Shown: in pieces, positions 53,490 to 62,022 of the stretch
Layout: every line of letters begins with the position of its first letter
How positions within the stretch are numbered: position 1 is the stretch's first letter
Origin: Flavobacterium sp. LC2016-12
Lineage (GTDB): Bacteria > Bacteroidota > Bacteroidia > Flavobacteriales > Flavobacteriaceae
Length of the DNA: 64,000 nucleotides
Reading direction: 5' to 3'
NCBI RefSeq assembly: GCF_015351595.1
Contig: NZ_JADKPT010000019.1
Location: forward strand, 1-64,000
Made by a program: the position numbers and the translations under genes
Notes under the pieces: generated by a model
Database searches by the model: none
What the model was told of the DNA's origin: nothing
What the model saw: the letters and a program-made list of their open reading frames with translations, nothing else

Positions 53490-55043
53490 ATGACAACAAC
53501 AGAAATAGGATTCGGAATTAAAGAAGCTTTAGACCAATTGGGTATAAAGGAAATTAACGAAGGAACTTCAACAGGATTAAATAATTTTTCAAACGGAGAA
53601 ATTTTAGAGAGTTTTTCTCCGGTTGATGGAGCATTAATTGGAAAAATTAAAACTTCAACAGCAGCAGATTATGAAAAAGTAATGGAATCGGCGACAGCGG
53701 CTTTCAAACAATTCAGAGTAATGCCAGCACCACAACGTGGAGAAATCGTGCGTCAGTTTGGTGAGAAATTGAGAAAAAACAAAGAAGCTTTAGGTAAACT
53801 GGTTTCTTACGAAATGGGAAAATCACTGCAGGAAGGTTTTGGTGAAGTTCAGGAAATGATCGACATCTGTGACTTTGCAGTGGGTCTTTCACGTCAGCTT
53901 CACGGTTTGACAATGCACTCTGAACGTCCGGGACATAGAATGTACGAACAATATCATCCTTTGGGCGTTGTTGGAATCATTTCTGCATTCAACTTTCCGG
54001 TAGCAGTTTGGGCCTGGAATACAGCTTTGGCCTGGATTTGTGGCGATGTTTGTGTTTGGAAACCTTCTGAAAAAACGCCTCTTTGCGGAATAGCATGCCA
54101 AAATATTATTGCTGAAGTTATCAAAGAAAACAACCTTCCAGAAGGAATTTCTTGTTTAATAAATGGTGATTATAAAATTGGGGAATTATTGACAAGTGAT
54201 AAACGTGTGCCGTTAATTTCAGCTACTGGTTCTACTCGTATGGGTAAAATTGTCGCACAGGTAGTTGCGGGACGTTTAGGAAATTCATTATTAGAATTAG
54301 GTGGAAACAATGCCATTATTGTAACGCCGGACGCAGATATTAAAATGACTGTGATTGGTGCTGTTTTTGGTGCTGTGGGAACAGCCGGACAAAGATGTAC
54401 TTCAACGCGTCGTCTGATCATTCACGAAAGTATATATGATAAAGTTAAAGATGCAATAGTTTCTGCCTACAAACAGCTACGCATCGGAAATCCATTAGAC
54501 GAAAAGAACCATGTTGGTCCGTTAATCGACAAACATGCGGTTGAAATGTATAATGAGGCGCTGGAAAAAGTAGTTGCCGAAGGTGGAAAAATCCTAGTTG
54601 AAGGTGGTGTACTTTCAGGAGAAGGTTACGAAAGTGGCTGCTATGTGAAACCTGCAATTGCTGAAGCTGATAATACATTTGAGATTGTACAACACGAAAC
54701 TTTTGCCCCAGTATTGTACTTATTAAAATATTCAGGAACTGTTACAGATGCAATTGAAATCCAAAATGGCGTAGGACAGGGATTATCATCTGCAATTATG
54801 ACCAATAACTTAAGAGAAGCGGAACTATTCTTATCAGTTACAGGCTCTGATTGTGGTATTGCAAATGTAAATATCGGAACATCTGGTGCTGAAATTGGCG
54901 GTGCTTTTGGTGGAGAAAAAGAAACAGGCGGAGGAAGAGAGTCAGGTTCTGATGCCTGGAAAGTTTACATGCGAAGACAAACGAATACAATCAACTACAC
55001 TACTAGTTTGCCATTAGCACAAGGAATAAAATTTGATTTATAG
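53490..55043 (+). CDS. Aldehyde dehydrogenase, alpha-aminoadipic semialdehyde (ALDH7) type
   Basis: A 517-residue NAD-dependent dehydrogenase. The catalytic Cys303 is in GTAGQRCTSTRR, the cofactor Glu lies in LLELGGNNAIIV, and GSTRMGK is the nucleotide loop. The ELGGNNA motif, the SCLINGD segment and the C-terminal KQTNTINYT-like end (RRQTNTINYTT) point to the antiquitin/AASADH group, which oxidises alpha-aminoadipic semialdehyde in lysine breakdown. Neighbouring DUF1338 would act two steps later. Confidence 0.9.
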   Translation: MTTTEIGFGIKEALDQLGIKEINEGTSTGLNNFSNGEILESFSPVDGALIGKIKTSTAADYEKVMESATAAFKQFRVMPAPQRGEIVRQFGEKLRKNKEALGKLVSYEMGKSLQEGFGEVQEMIDICDFAVGLSRQLHGLTMHSERPGHRMYEQYHPLGVVGIISAFNFPVAVWAWNTALAWICGDVCVWKPSEKTPLCGIACQNIIAEVIKENNLPEGISCLINGDYKIGELLTSDKRVPLISATGSTRMGKIVAQVVAGRLGNSLLELGGNNAIIVTPDADIKMTVIGAVFGAVGTAGQRCTSTRRLIIHESIYDKVKDAIVSAYKQLRIGNPLDEKNHVGPLIDKHAVEMYNEALEKVVAEGGKILVEGGVLSGEGYESGCYVKPAIAEADNTFEIVQHETFAPVLYLLKYSGTVTDAIEIQNGVGQGLSSAIMTNNLREAELFLSVTGSDCGIANVNIGTSGAEIGGAFGGEKETGGGRESGSDAWKVYMRRQTNTINYTTSLPLAQGIKFDL

Positions 55044-55092
55044 ACCCCGGAACAGGTCTGTAGAAAAAATCAGAATAAAGAGAATACCGTAG

Positions 55093-55131
55093 TTTATTTG
55101 GTCAATGTTTTTTCGGCATTGACCAGATAAA
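55093..55131. other. Stable hairpin upstream of susC
   Basis: A 15-bp stem TTTATTTGGTCAATG / CATTGACCAGATAAA (one wobble pair) with a 9-base loop, ending 67 bp before the susC ATG. A smaller hairpin AGACC...GGTCT is at 55042-55060. There is no T tract after it, so it may be a leader structure or an mRNA stabiliser rather than a terminator. Confidence 0.55.
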
Positions 55132-55198
55132 TTGCCTGCATAAACTAAAAAACAAAAAAAGAAAACGAGAAAAAAATTAATCAAAACTATTAACCAAA

Positions 55199-58100
55199 AT
55201 GAAAAAACTATTAATCAGGAAATTAAATTTTATTCCTTTATTGTTATGCTTGTGGTTGCCAACCATCAACTTTGCACAAGCACAGAAAACAATTTCAGGA
55301 AAAGTCACGGATGAAAAAAATAATACGCTGCCAGGCGTAAGTATTTCGATTAAAGATTCAAAATACAATGCAGCAACAGATATTGACGGAAATTATACAC
55401 TGGTCTATTCGTCAAGTCTCGTAGATCCGGTTATCATTTTTTCATATATGGGATTCATAGGAAAAAGCGAAGCCGTAAATAACCGTGCAGAACTTAATAT
55501 AGTAATGCAGGAAGAGACCAATAAACTGAATGAAGTAGTAATTATTGGTTATGGTTCTCAAAAGAAAAGTAACGTAACAGGAGCAATTTCGACCGTTAAA
55601 AAAGAAAGCCTTGAAACCAGGGCTACAACAAACCCGGCTGAGGCACTTCAGGGTTTGGTTGCCGGAGTAAATGTTCAAAAAAGCGGTGGTGTTGCAGGCG
55701 CCTCTGTTAGTGTAAAAATCCGTGGAGTAAATACCTTTGGCGCAACAGAACCACTTTATATTATTGACGGATTTCAAGGATCAATTACAACAGTAAACCC
55801 AACAAATATAGAATCTATGGAGGTTCTCAAAGATGGTGCCGCGGCTGCAATTTATGGATCTGTCGCTGCTAATGGTGTTATTATTGTAACGACAAAAAAT
55901 GGTCAGAAAGAGGGCGTAAAAGTAGATTTTAGCTCTTTTTTAAGCATTACAAATCCTTCAAAAACCTTAGATTTATTAGATGCTGACGGATATCGTACAG
56001 TTAATAAAAGAATGTACGATGAGTACAATAAATATGCAACTTCACCAAAACCGCTTCCAGCCTATATAACAGCTCCATCTGATGTTAATACAGATTGGCA
56101 GGATGAGGTTTTCCGTTCAGGACTTACTCAAAACTACGGTTTAGGTGTCCAGGGAAGACAAGGTGATTTTAAATTTGCTTTATATGGTAATTACGTAAAG
56201 CAAAAAGGAATCGTGATTGATAATGAATATGGTCAGCAAACCGCTAGTGCAAGAGTTAGTTTCAAGAAATCAATTTTTGATGTAGATGGAAAAATGGCTT
56301 ATATGGCAACACAAAATGCATTGCCTAATTTTCAACTAAAAGAAGTATACACAATGGCGCCGCTGGTTCCTGTTTATGATGAAACAGAGCAATATGGATA
56401 TGGGCTGTCAGATAAGAATGGTTTACCAGCAGGAACAAATCCGGTTGCTGAAGAACACTTTAGAAAGAGCAACGACATAGGACAAGATTTAACAGCAAAT
56501 ATTGCAGTAACTGCAAACCTTGCTTCATGGATAAAATATAAACTAGCTTATTCTTACAGAGTAAAAAACAACCAGCAAACGGCTCACTTTCCACCGTTTA
56601 TTGCAAACCCAAAAGAGGTTCATCTTTATCCAATGCAAACGGAATTGAGAACAACGTGGGATGAGCAAATATTAGATAATATTATTACGATTGATAAAAC
56701 TTTCGGAAAACACGTTTTTGGATTAATGTTGGGAAATACTTTTAATAGTCAGTCTTCAAACTGGAATCAGGTTAGTGTGGAAGGAAAAACAACAGATTAT
56801 TCTGTAGAAGACGGACAACTGGTTTCTATCGATCGCCCATCTGGATTCCTGGATCCTGGTTTTGAAACTATTGGTGCAGGAAAAGGAGGAACATATGCTG
56901 CCGATGGTTCAAAGTTTCAATACAATCGCGTATCTTTCTTTAGCAGATTAAACTACTCTTTCAATGATCGTTACTTAGTTCAAATGACAGTTAGAAAAGA
57001 TGGTTCTTCTAAATTTGGAGAAGACAGCCGTTGGGGAACATTTCCATCTATCGCTTTAGGATGGAAAATAGAACAAGAAGATTTTTTCCCGAAAGACATG
57101 ATTCTTTCAACTTTAAAATTACGTGCGAGCTGGGGACAATTGGGTAACGAAGCAGCGTTAGGATATTACTCAGCAAATACTTTAATTAAAACAGGTAATT
57201 CTTTAGGTTCAGGTTACGTACAAGGAAACGGAAGTAACCCTTGGCCGGGAAGTATTGCAACGGCATTAGAAAATAGAAACCTTCAGTGGGAAACTACAGA
57301 TTCTAAAAATATCGGTATCGATTATACCCTTTTGAAAGGAAAAATCAGTGGTTCGATGAACTATTACCATAATGTAACAGATAATTTATTGATTACAAAA
57401 AAAATGGCTCCATCTGCAGGTATCGACGACCCGATTCTTAACGTAGGTAAAATTAGCAACAGCGGATTTGAATTTGAAGTAAATTATCGCGATCAGGTTA
57501 ATGAATTCAAATACAATGCAGGTTTAAATTTTACTACGCTTAAAAACAAAGTAGAAGAATTGGCAAATGAAGGACAGACTATCTACGGAGAAGGATTGAA
57601 ATTCGGAGATGAACACTTTCCAACTCAGGCTCGTGTAGGAAGCCCAATTAGTGGATTCTATTTATATCAAACTGATGGAATTTTTCAAACTTCAGAAGAA
57701 GTAAATGCGCATAATAAAAATGGCGTTTTATTACAGCCAAATGCACAACCGGGTGATATTCGTTTCAAAGATTTGAATGGTGATGGTGCTATTGATGAAA
57801 ATGATAAAGCATATGCCGGAACAGGATTACCAAAATTAGAAGTAAATCTTAGTTTAGGAGCTAGCTACAAAGGCTTCGACTTCTCTGCTTTAATTGGAAG
57901 CGGATGGGGAAATAAATTATATAACGGAAACAGATATTTCTACGAATCTATGAATTCGGGAACCAATATGTTGGCTTCAACATTAAATTCATGGACACCC
58001 GAAAATCACAGTAACATTCCTCGTGCAGTATTGCAGGATCCTAATGGAAACAGTCGTGAATCGGATCGTTTTCTTGAGAGTGGAGATTTTATTAGAATGC

Positions 58101-58321
58101 GCCAATTGCAATTGGGATATACTGTACCAAGCAAACTGTTAGGAAAAGCAAATACAGACAAGCTTAGATTTTATATAAGTGCTGAAAATTTGTTTACCAT
58201 AACTAATTATTCAGGTATCGATCCGGAATTCTCTCGTGCCTCAGTAATTGACACTGGTGTTGACCGTTTTGTTTATCCATTTACAAGATCATTTGTATCT
58301 GGTGTTCAGTATATATTTTAA
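55199..58321 (+). CDS. susC: SusC-type TonB-dependent receptor
   Basis: A 1040-residue outer-membrane transporter. It starts with a signal peptide ending FAQAQ, then a carboxypeptidase-like domain (about 31-110: ISGKVTDEKNNTLPGVSISI), a plug (about 118-235 with EALQGLVAGVNVQ and DGAAAAIYGSVAANGVIIV), and a barrel of 22 strands ending GVQYIF. It imports oligosaccharides into the periplasm with TonB energy. The susD gene follows after 23 bp. The N-terminal extension of the HTCS/ECF-signalling type is absent, so no anti-sigma contact is expected. Confidence 0.95.
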   Translation: MKKLLIRKLNFIPLLLCLWLPTINFAQAQKTISGKVTDEKNNTLPGVSISIKDSKYNAATDIDGNYTLVYSSSLVDPVIIFSYMGFIGKSEAVNNRAELNIVMQEETNKLNEVVIIGYGSQKKSNVTGAISTVKKESLETRATTNPAEALQGLVAGVNVQKSGGVAGASVSVKIRGVNTFGATEPLYIIDGFQGSITTVNPTNIESMEVLKDGAAAAIYGSVAANGVIIVTTKNGQKEGVKVDFSSFLSITNPSKTLDLLDADGYRTVNKRMYDEYNKYATSPKPLPAYITAPSDVNTDWQDEVFRSGLTQNYGLGVQGRQGDFKFALYGNYVKQKGIVIDNEYGQQTASARVSFKKSIFDVDGKMAYMATQNALPNFQLKEVYTMAPLVPVYDETEQYGYGLSDKNGLPAGTNPVAEEHFRKSNDIGQDLTANIAVTANLASWIKYKLAYSYRVKNNQQTAHFPPFIANPKEVHLYPMQTELRTTWDEQILDNIITIDKTFGKHVFGLMLGNTFNSQSSNWNQVSVEGKTTDYSVEDGQLVSIDRPSGFLDPGFETIGAGKGGTYAADGSKFQYNRVSFFSRLNYSFNDRYLVQMTVRKDGSSKFGEDSRWGTFPSIALGWKIEQEDFFPKDMILSTLKLRASWGQLGNEAALGYYSANTLIKTGNSLGSGYVQGNGSNPWPGSIATALENRNLQWETTDSKNIGIDYTLLKGKISGSMNYYHNVTDNLLITKKMAPSAGIDDPILNVGKISNSGFEFEVNYRDQVNEFKYNAGLNFTTLKNKVEELANEGQTIYGEGLKFGDEHFPTQARVGSPISGFYLYQTDGIFQTSEEVNAHNKNGVLLQPNAQPGDIRFKDLNGDGAIDENDKAYAGTGLPKLEVNLSLGASYKGFDFSALIGSGWGNKLYNGNRYFYESMNSGTNMLASTLNSWTPENHSNIPRAVLQDPNGNSRESDRFLESGDFIRMRQLQLGYTVPSKLLGKANTDKLRFYISAENLFTITNYSGIDPEFSRASVIDTGVDRFVYPFTRSFVSGVQYIF

Positions 58322-58344
58322 TTCTATTTAAAAAAGACATTCTC

Positions 58345-59844
58345 ATGAAAAAGATATTTTTATTATTATCCACTATAGGTCTGTTCACTATCACAAGTTG
58401 TAGTGATTATCTTGACCAACAATCTCCGGACCAACTTACTTCAGATAATTTCTGGAGAAATAAAGCTGATGCCGAATCTGCTTTAGCTTCAACATATTCA
58501 CAATTGGAATGCGCCGTTGATGAATGGGCTTTCGCCGAAGTAAAATGGCCTGTAGAAGCGTATCGCGAAGACATAAACGAATTAGGAAGTGATGCTTTGA
58601 ATTACCAAAACTGGGTAGAGCTTTCAACATTTACCTATACAAACGGAAACAGTCAGTTTACAAGCTATTGGAAAATCAATTACAGAGGAATCAGTAATGC
58701 GAATCAGGTAATTGATAAATTGCCACAAGTTCCTGCTTCAGAATTAAATGACGCTGATAGAAAACAAATTGAAGCCGAAGCTCGTTTTTTACGTGCTTAT
58801 TATCACATGAAATTGCTTCTGAACTGGGATCAAATCTTCATTAGAAATAAATATGTAACTAAAGAAAGTGATCTTAATATTCCGTTATCAACACGTGCAG
58901 AAGCCTGGGATTTTATTACGGCAGAATTCAAAGCCGTAGCTGATGTACTTCCTGCAAAACAAGCTCAGGATAAAACAGGTCGCGCTACAAGTGGCGCCGC
59001 AAACAGTTACCTTGGATTTGCTTATTTGACAAGATCTTATGAAGAAACTGCTCAAAAGCAAAATTTCCTAAACGAGGCACTTACAGCATTGAATAAAGTA
59101 CAAGGGTATGAGTTAGTTAAAGATTATGTTTCTATGTTTGACGGTACTACTAAAAACACAAAAGAATCTATCTTTGAATTACAATTTTCTGAAACTACAG
59201 CAAATGGAGCATTCTATCGTAATGCGCTTCATTACTGGATGGCAGCGGCTGAACTTGGTGGATGGGATGAAATCCTTCCGAGTGCAATGCTGGTAAACGA
59301 ATTCAAAAAAGAAGGAAAAATTGCTACTACAGGAAACTATGATTCACGTCTTTATAGCACCATTTTCTTCAAAGATCCTTATTTCAATGATCCTGAAAAC
59401 CCAATGGTAATAGGAACAACGTATGATGAAAAATTTGGAGATACAGACAAACCGGTGTATCGTAAATACATACCAAGTACTCAGGAGAAAATGGATCAGG
59501 AATTTACCGCAATCAACATTCCGCTTATGCGATATTCAAATGTATTATTGATGCAGGCTGAGGTGTTAAATGAATTAGGACGTAGCGCAGAAGCTATTCC
59601 GTACATCGACAAAGTTCGTGAAAGAGCTGATATGCCTGGAATGACAGGAACAACTGCGGCAGAAGTAAGAACTCAAATCGAGCACGAAAGAATCGTAGAA
59701 TTTCCTCTTGAAAACTATCGTTTTTACGATTTACGTCGTTGGGGTAAAACAAAAACTGCTCTTGATGCAGTAGGACGTACTGGTTTTGATCCATCAAAAA
59801 ATAACTTTTACCCAATTCCATTGACAGAATTACAAACGAATTAA
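58345..59844 (+). CDS. susD: SusD/RagB-type glycan-binding lipoprotein
   Basis: A 499-residue surface lipoprotein: the signal peptide ends in ITSC with Cys19 as the lipidated residue. The NFW motif, the TPR-like helical core (ARFLRAYYHMKLLLNWDQI) and the C-terminal EHERIVEFPLENYRFYDLRRWG are hallmark segments of the SusD family. It forms the lid of the SusC transporter and binds the glycan. Ends with PIPLTELQTN, as in family members. Confidence 0.95.
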   Translation: MKKIFLLLSTIGLFTITSCSDYLDQQSPDQLTSDNFWRNKADAESALASTYSQLECAVDEWAFAEVKWPVEAYREDINELGSDALNYQNWVELSTFTYTNGNSQFTSYWKINYRGISNANQVIDKLPQVPASELNDADRKQIEAEARFLRAYYHMKLLLNWDQIFIRNKYVTKESDLNIPLSTRAEAWDFITAEFKAVADVLPAKQAQDKTGRATSGAANSYLGFAYLTRSYEETAQKQNFLNEALTALNKVQGYELVKDYVSMFDGTTKNTKESIFELQFSETTANGAFYRNALHYWMAAAELGGWDEILPSAMLVNEFKKEGKIATTGNYDSRLYSTIFFKDPYFNDPENPMVIGTTYDEKFGDTDKPVYRKYIPSTQEKMDQEFTAINIPLMRYSNVLLMQAEVLNELGRSAEAIPYIDKVRERADMPGMTGTTAAEVRTQIEHERIVEFPLENYRFYDLRRWGKTKTALDAVGRTGFDPSKNNFYPIPLTELQTN

Positions 59845-59865
59845 TACTGTAAATGATTTTAATTT

Positions 59866-59904
59866 AAAAAGAATAGCCTATATTTCTTGGGCTATTCTTT
59901 TTAT
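59866..59904 (+). terminator. Terminator/attenuator between susD and the GH63 gene
   Basis: A 13-bp stem AAAAAGAATAGCC / GGCTATTCTTTTT with a T tail, 22 bp after the susD stop. It would separate high susCD expression from the enzyme genes, or act as a partial attenuator, since no strong new promoter is seen in the next 60 bp. Confidence 0.7.
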
Positions 59905-59970
59905 GTAAAAAAATCTTCCATAAGGAGAAGTAGAAATTGAAGTAAAAACACATCATAAAAACGAAATAAC

Positions 59971-61977
59971 ATGGGCAAAAAGAAAATACTTTTTATTCTT
60001 GCACCCTTTTTTATACTGCAATTAGGTTGGTCTCAAAAAAGTTTCCCAAACTTAGAATCCGCTAAAAACAGTATTAATTATAAAGGAAACCCAACAAATG
60101 CTACAGACAGAAAATCATTAGCTTTCTCAGATAAAGGTGCGTGGTTTGCATTCGGATTCTTAGAACCATCAGAAGTTAAGGCAGGATTTTCAGGACCTTT
60201 TTTAATGACAGAACAAAACGGGGTTTGGTTAAGTCCTTCGTTTGTTTCTTTAGAATTAAAGGATGAAAACAAGCAGGAAGTCATCAATTGGAAAAGTGCA
60301 TTAATTGATCAAAATAGTTACAATAGCCATTTAGAGCAACAATTTAAAAATGACAAATTAGAGATAAAACAACAGTTGGTATTTTTATCGGGTCATTCGG
60401 CATTACAAAAAACAAGTATTACTAATAAATCAGGAAAAACGATAACCCTTTTCCCGTCTTATAATTCGAACATTTTTTTAGATGATTTACAGTTGTCTCA
60501 AGAAGATAAAAAAATAAAAATCGTTTCTACGAAAAGTACTGCGACAGGCTACATTCAGTTCTTAAATAGTAATCCTGAAATTGAACTTACAAAACAAGGA
60601 TACAAAGCCCAGACGGAAAAACTGGTATTAAAACCAAATGAAACGAAAGAGATTGTAGTGGCTCAAACTTTTATTTTTGCTCAATATTCATGGAAAAATG
60701 AAAACGAAACTATTGCAAAAATAATTTTCAAAACATTGCTTAACAACACGCAAAAAGAAAAGGAACGACAATTGGCGGAATTAATAGCCAAAAAGAAAAG
60801 CATTTACAAAGATGCAGTTTATTCTGATTTGATTGCAAAATTGGTTTTAACGCTACAAAACAACACCAGAATTGCTGCGGAAGGATTAAAGCACGGAGGC
60901 CTTTTTCCGAGTTATAATTACGAGTGGTTTCATGGTTTTTGGGCTTGGGATAGTTGGAAACATGCTGTTGCTGTAGCGAATTATGATTCGGAATTGGCAA
61001 AAAATCAAATGCGTGCTTTATTTGATTATCAGGAACCAAACGGATTTATACCGGATTGTATCTACAGAAATAATCTTCTGGAAGAAAACAATTACCGAAA
61101 TACGAAAGCGCCACTTGCTGCCTGGGCAATCTGGAAAATTTACGAAAAAACGAAAGACGTTAACTTCATAAAAGAGTTTTATCCAAAGTTAAAATTATAT
61201 CATAATTGGTGGTATAAAGACCGTGATCATGATCAGGATGGTTTATGTGAATTTGGTTCAACCGACGGAACTGTGATCGCGGCAAAATGGGAAAGCGGAA
61301 TGGACAATGCCGTTCGTTTTGATGATAGTAAAATTCTGAAAAACGGAGAAAAAGCCTATTCACTAGATCAGGAAAGTGTAGACTTAAATTCGTTTCTATA
61401 TGCTGAAAAGGACTATTTAAATAAAATGGCTGCCGTTTTAAAACTGACGGAAGAAGCTAAAAAATGGAAAGACGAAAGTGTAACGCTAAAAGCTAAAATT
61501 CAAAATCAGTTTTGGGATGCGTCAACAGGTTGGTTTTACGACACTACAATCGACGGTAAAACATTAATTAAAGCAATGGGATGTGAAGGTTATTTACCAA
61601 TTTGGGCTGAGGTTGCCACGGCTGAACAAGCCAAAGCTGCTAAAGCGAATATGTTAGATACAAAATCCTTAAACACCTTTGTTCCTTTACCAACATTGGC
61701 CGCAAATCATCCTAAATTTAAACCTGAAGGTGGCTATTGGAGAGGACCGGTTTGGCTTGATCAAAGTTATTTTGGAATTAACGGATTAGAAAAATACGGA
61801 TACACAACCGAGGCAAATGAATTAGCACACAAACTGATTTACAATGCAGAAGGAGTTTTAGACAAAGGAACCTCAATTAGAGAAAACTATCAGCCTGTTA
61901 CAGGAAAAGGATTAGAAGCTTTTAATTTTAGCTGGTCAGCCTCTCATTATTTAATGCTGCTTTTACAAGACAAATAG
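59971..61977 (+). CDS. GH63-type alpha-glucosidase (YgjK-like)
   Basis: A 668-residue exported enzyme with signal peptide ending GWSQ. The C-terminal (alpha/alpha)6 barrel (about 275-668) has GH63 landmarks: WFHGFWAWDSWKHA, KWESGMDNAVRFDD (Asp445, candidate acid), GGYWRGPVWLDQSYFGI, and IRENYQPVTGKG (Glu638, candidate base). The N-terminal 250 residues form a beta-sandwich. E. coli YgjK is the known relative, and it favours alpha-1,2-glucosyl-galactose. The likely role is trimming alpha-glucose from the imported glycan. Confidence 0.85.
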   Translation: MGKKKILFILAPFFILQLGWSQKSFPNLESAKNSINYKGNPTNATDRKSLAFSDKGAWFAFGFLEPSEVKAGFSGPFLMTEQNGVWLSPSFVSLELKDENKQEVINWKSALIDQNSYNSHLEQQFKNDKLEIKQQLVFLSGHSALQKTSITNKSGKTITLFPSYNSNIFLDDLQLSQEDKKIKIVSTKSTATGYIQFLNSNPEIELTKQGYKAQTEKLVLKPNETKEIVVAQTFIFAQYSWKNENETIAKIIFKTLLNNTQKEKERQLAELIAKKKSIYKDAVYSDLIAKLVLTLQNNTRIAAEGLKHGGLFPSYNYEWFHGFWAWDSWKHAVAVANYDSELAKNQMRALFDYQEPNGFIPDCIYRNNLLEENNYRNTKAPLAAWAIWKIYEKTKDVNFIKEFYPKLKLYHNWWYKDRDHDQDGLCEFGSTDGTVIAAKWESGMDNAVRFDDSKILKNGEKAYSLDQESVDLNSFLYAEKDYLNKMAAVLKLTEEAKKWKDESVTLKAKIQNQFWDASTGWFYDTTIDGKTLIKAMGCEGYLPIWAEVATAEQAKAAKANMLDTKSLNTFVPLPTLAANHPKFKPEGGYWRGPVWLDQSYFGINGLEKYGYTTEANELAHKLIYNAEGVLDKGTSIRENYQPVTGKGLEAFNFSWSASHYLMLLLQDK

Positions 61978-62022
61978 TCGAACTAATTTCTAAATTTGAT
62001 TAACACAACAATATTACAAAGT

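Noticed and set aside
55093-55131. Terminator for the aldehyde dehydrogenase gene
   Set aside because: The stem is strong but no T tract follows on either strand, so it is listed as a hairpin of unknown role.
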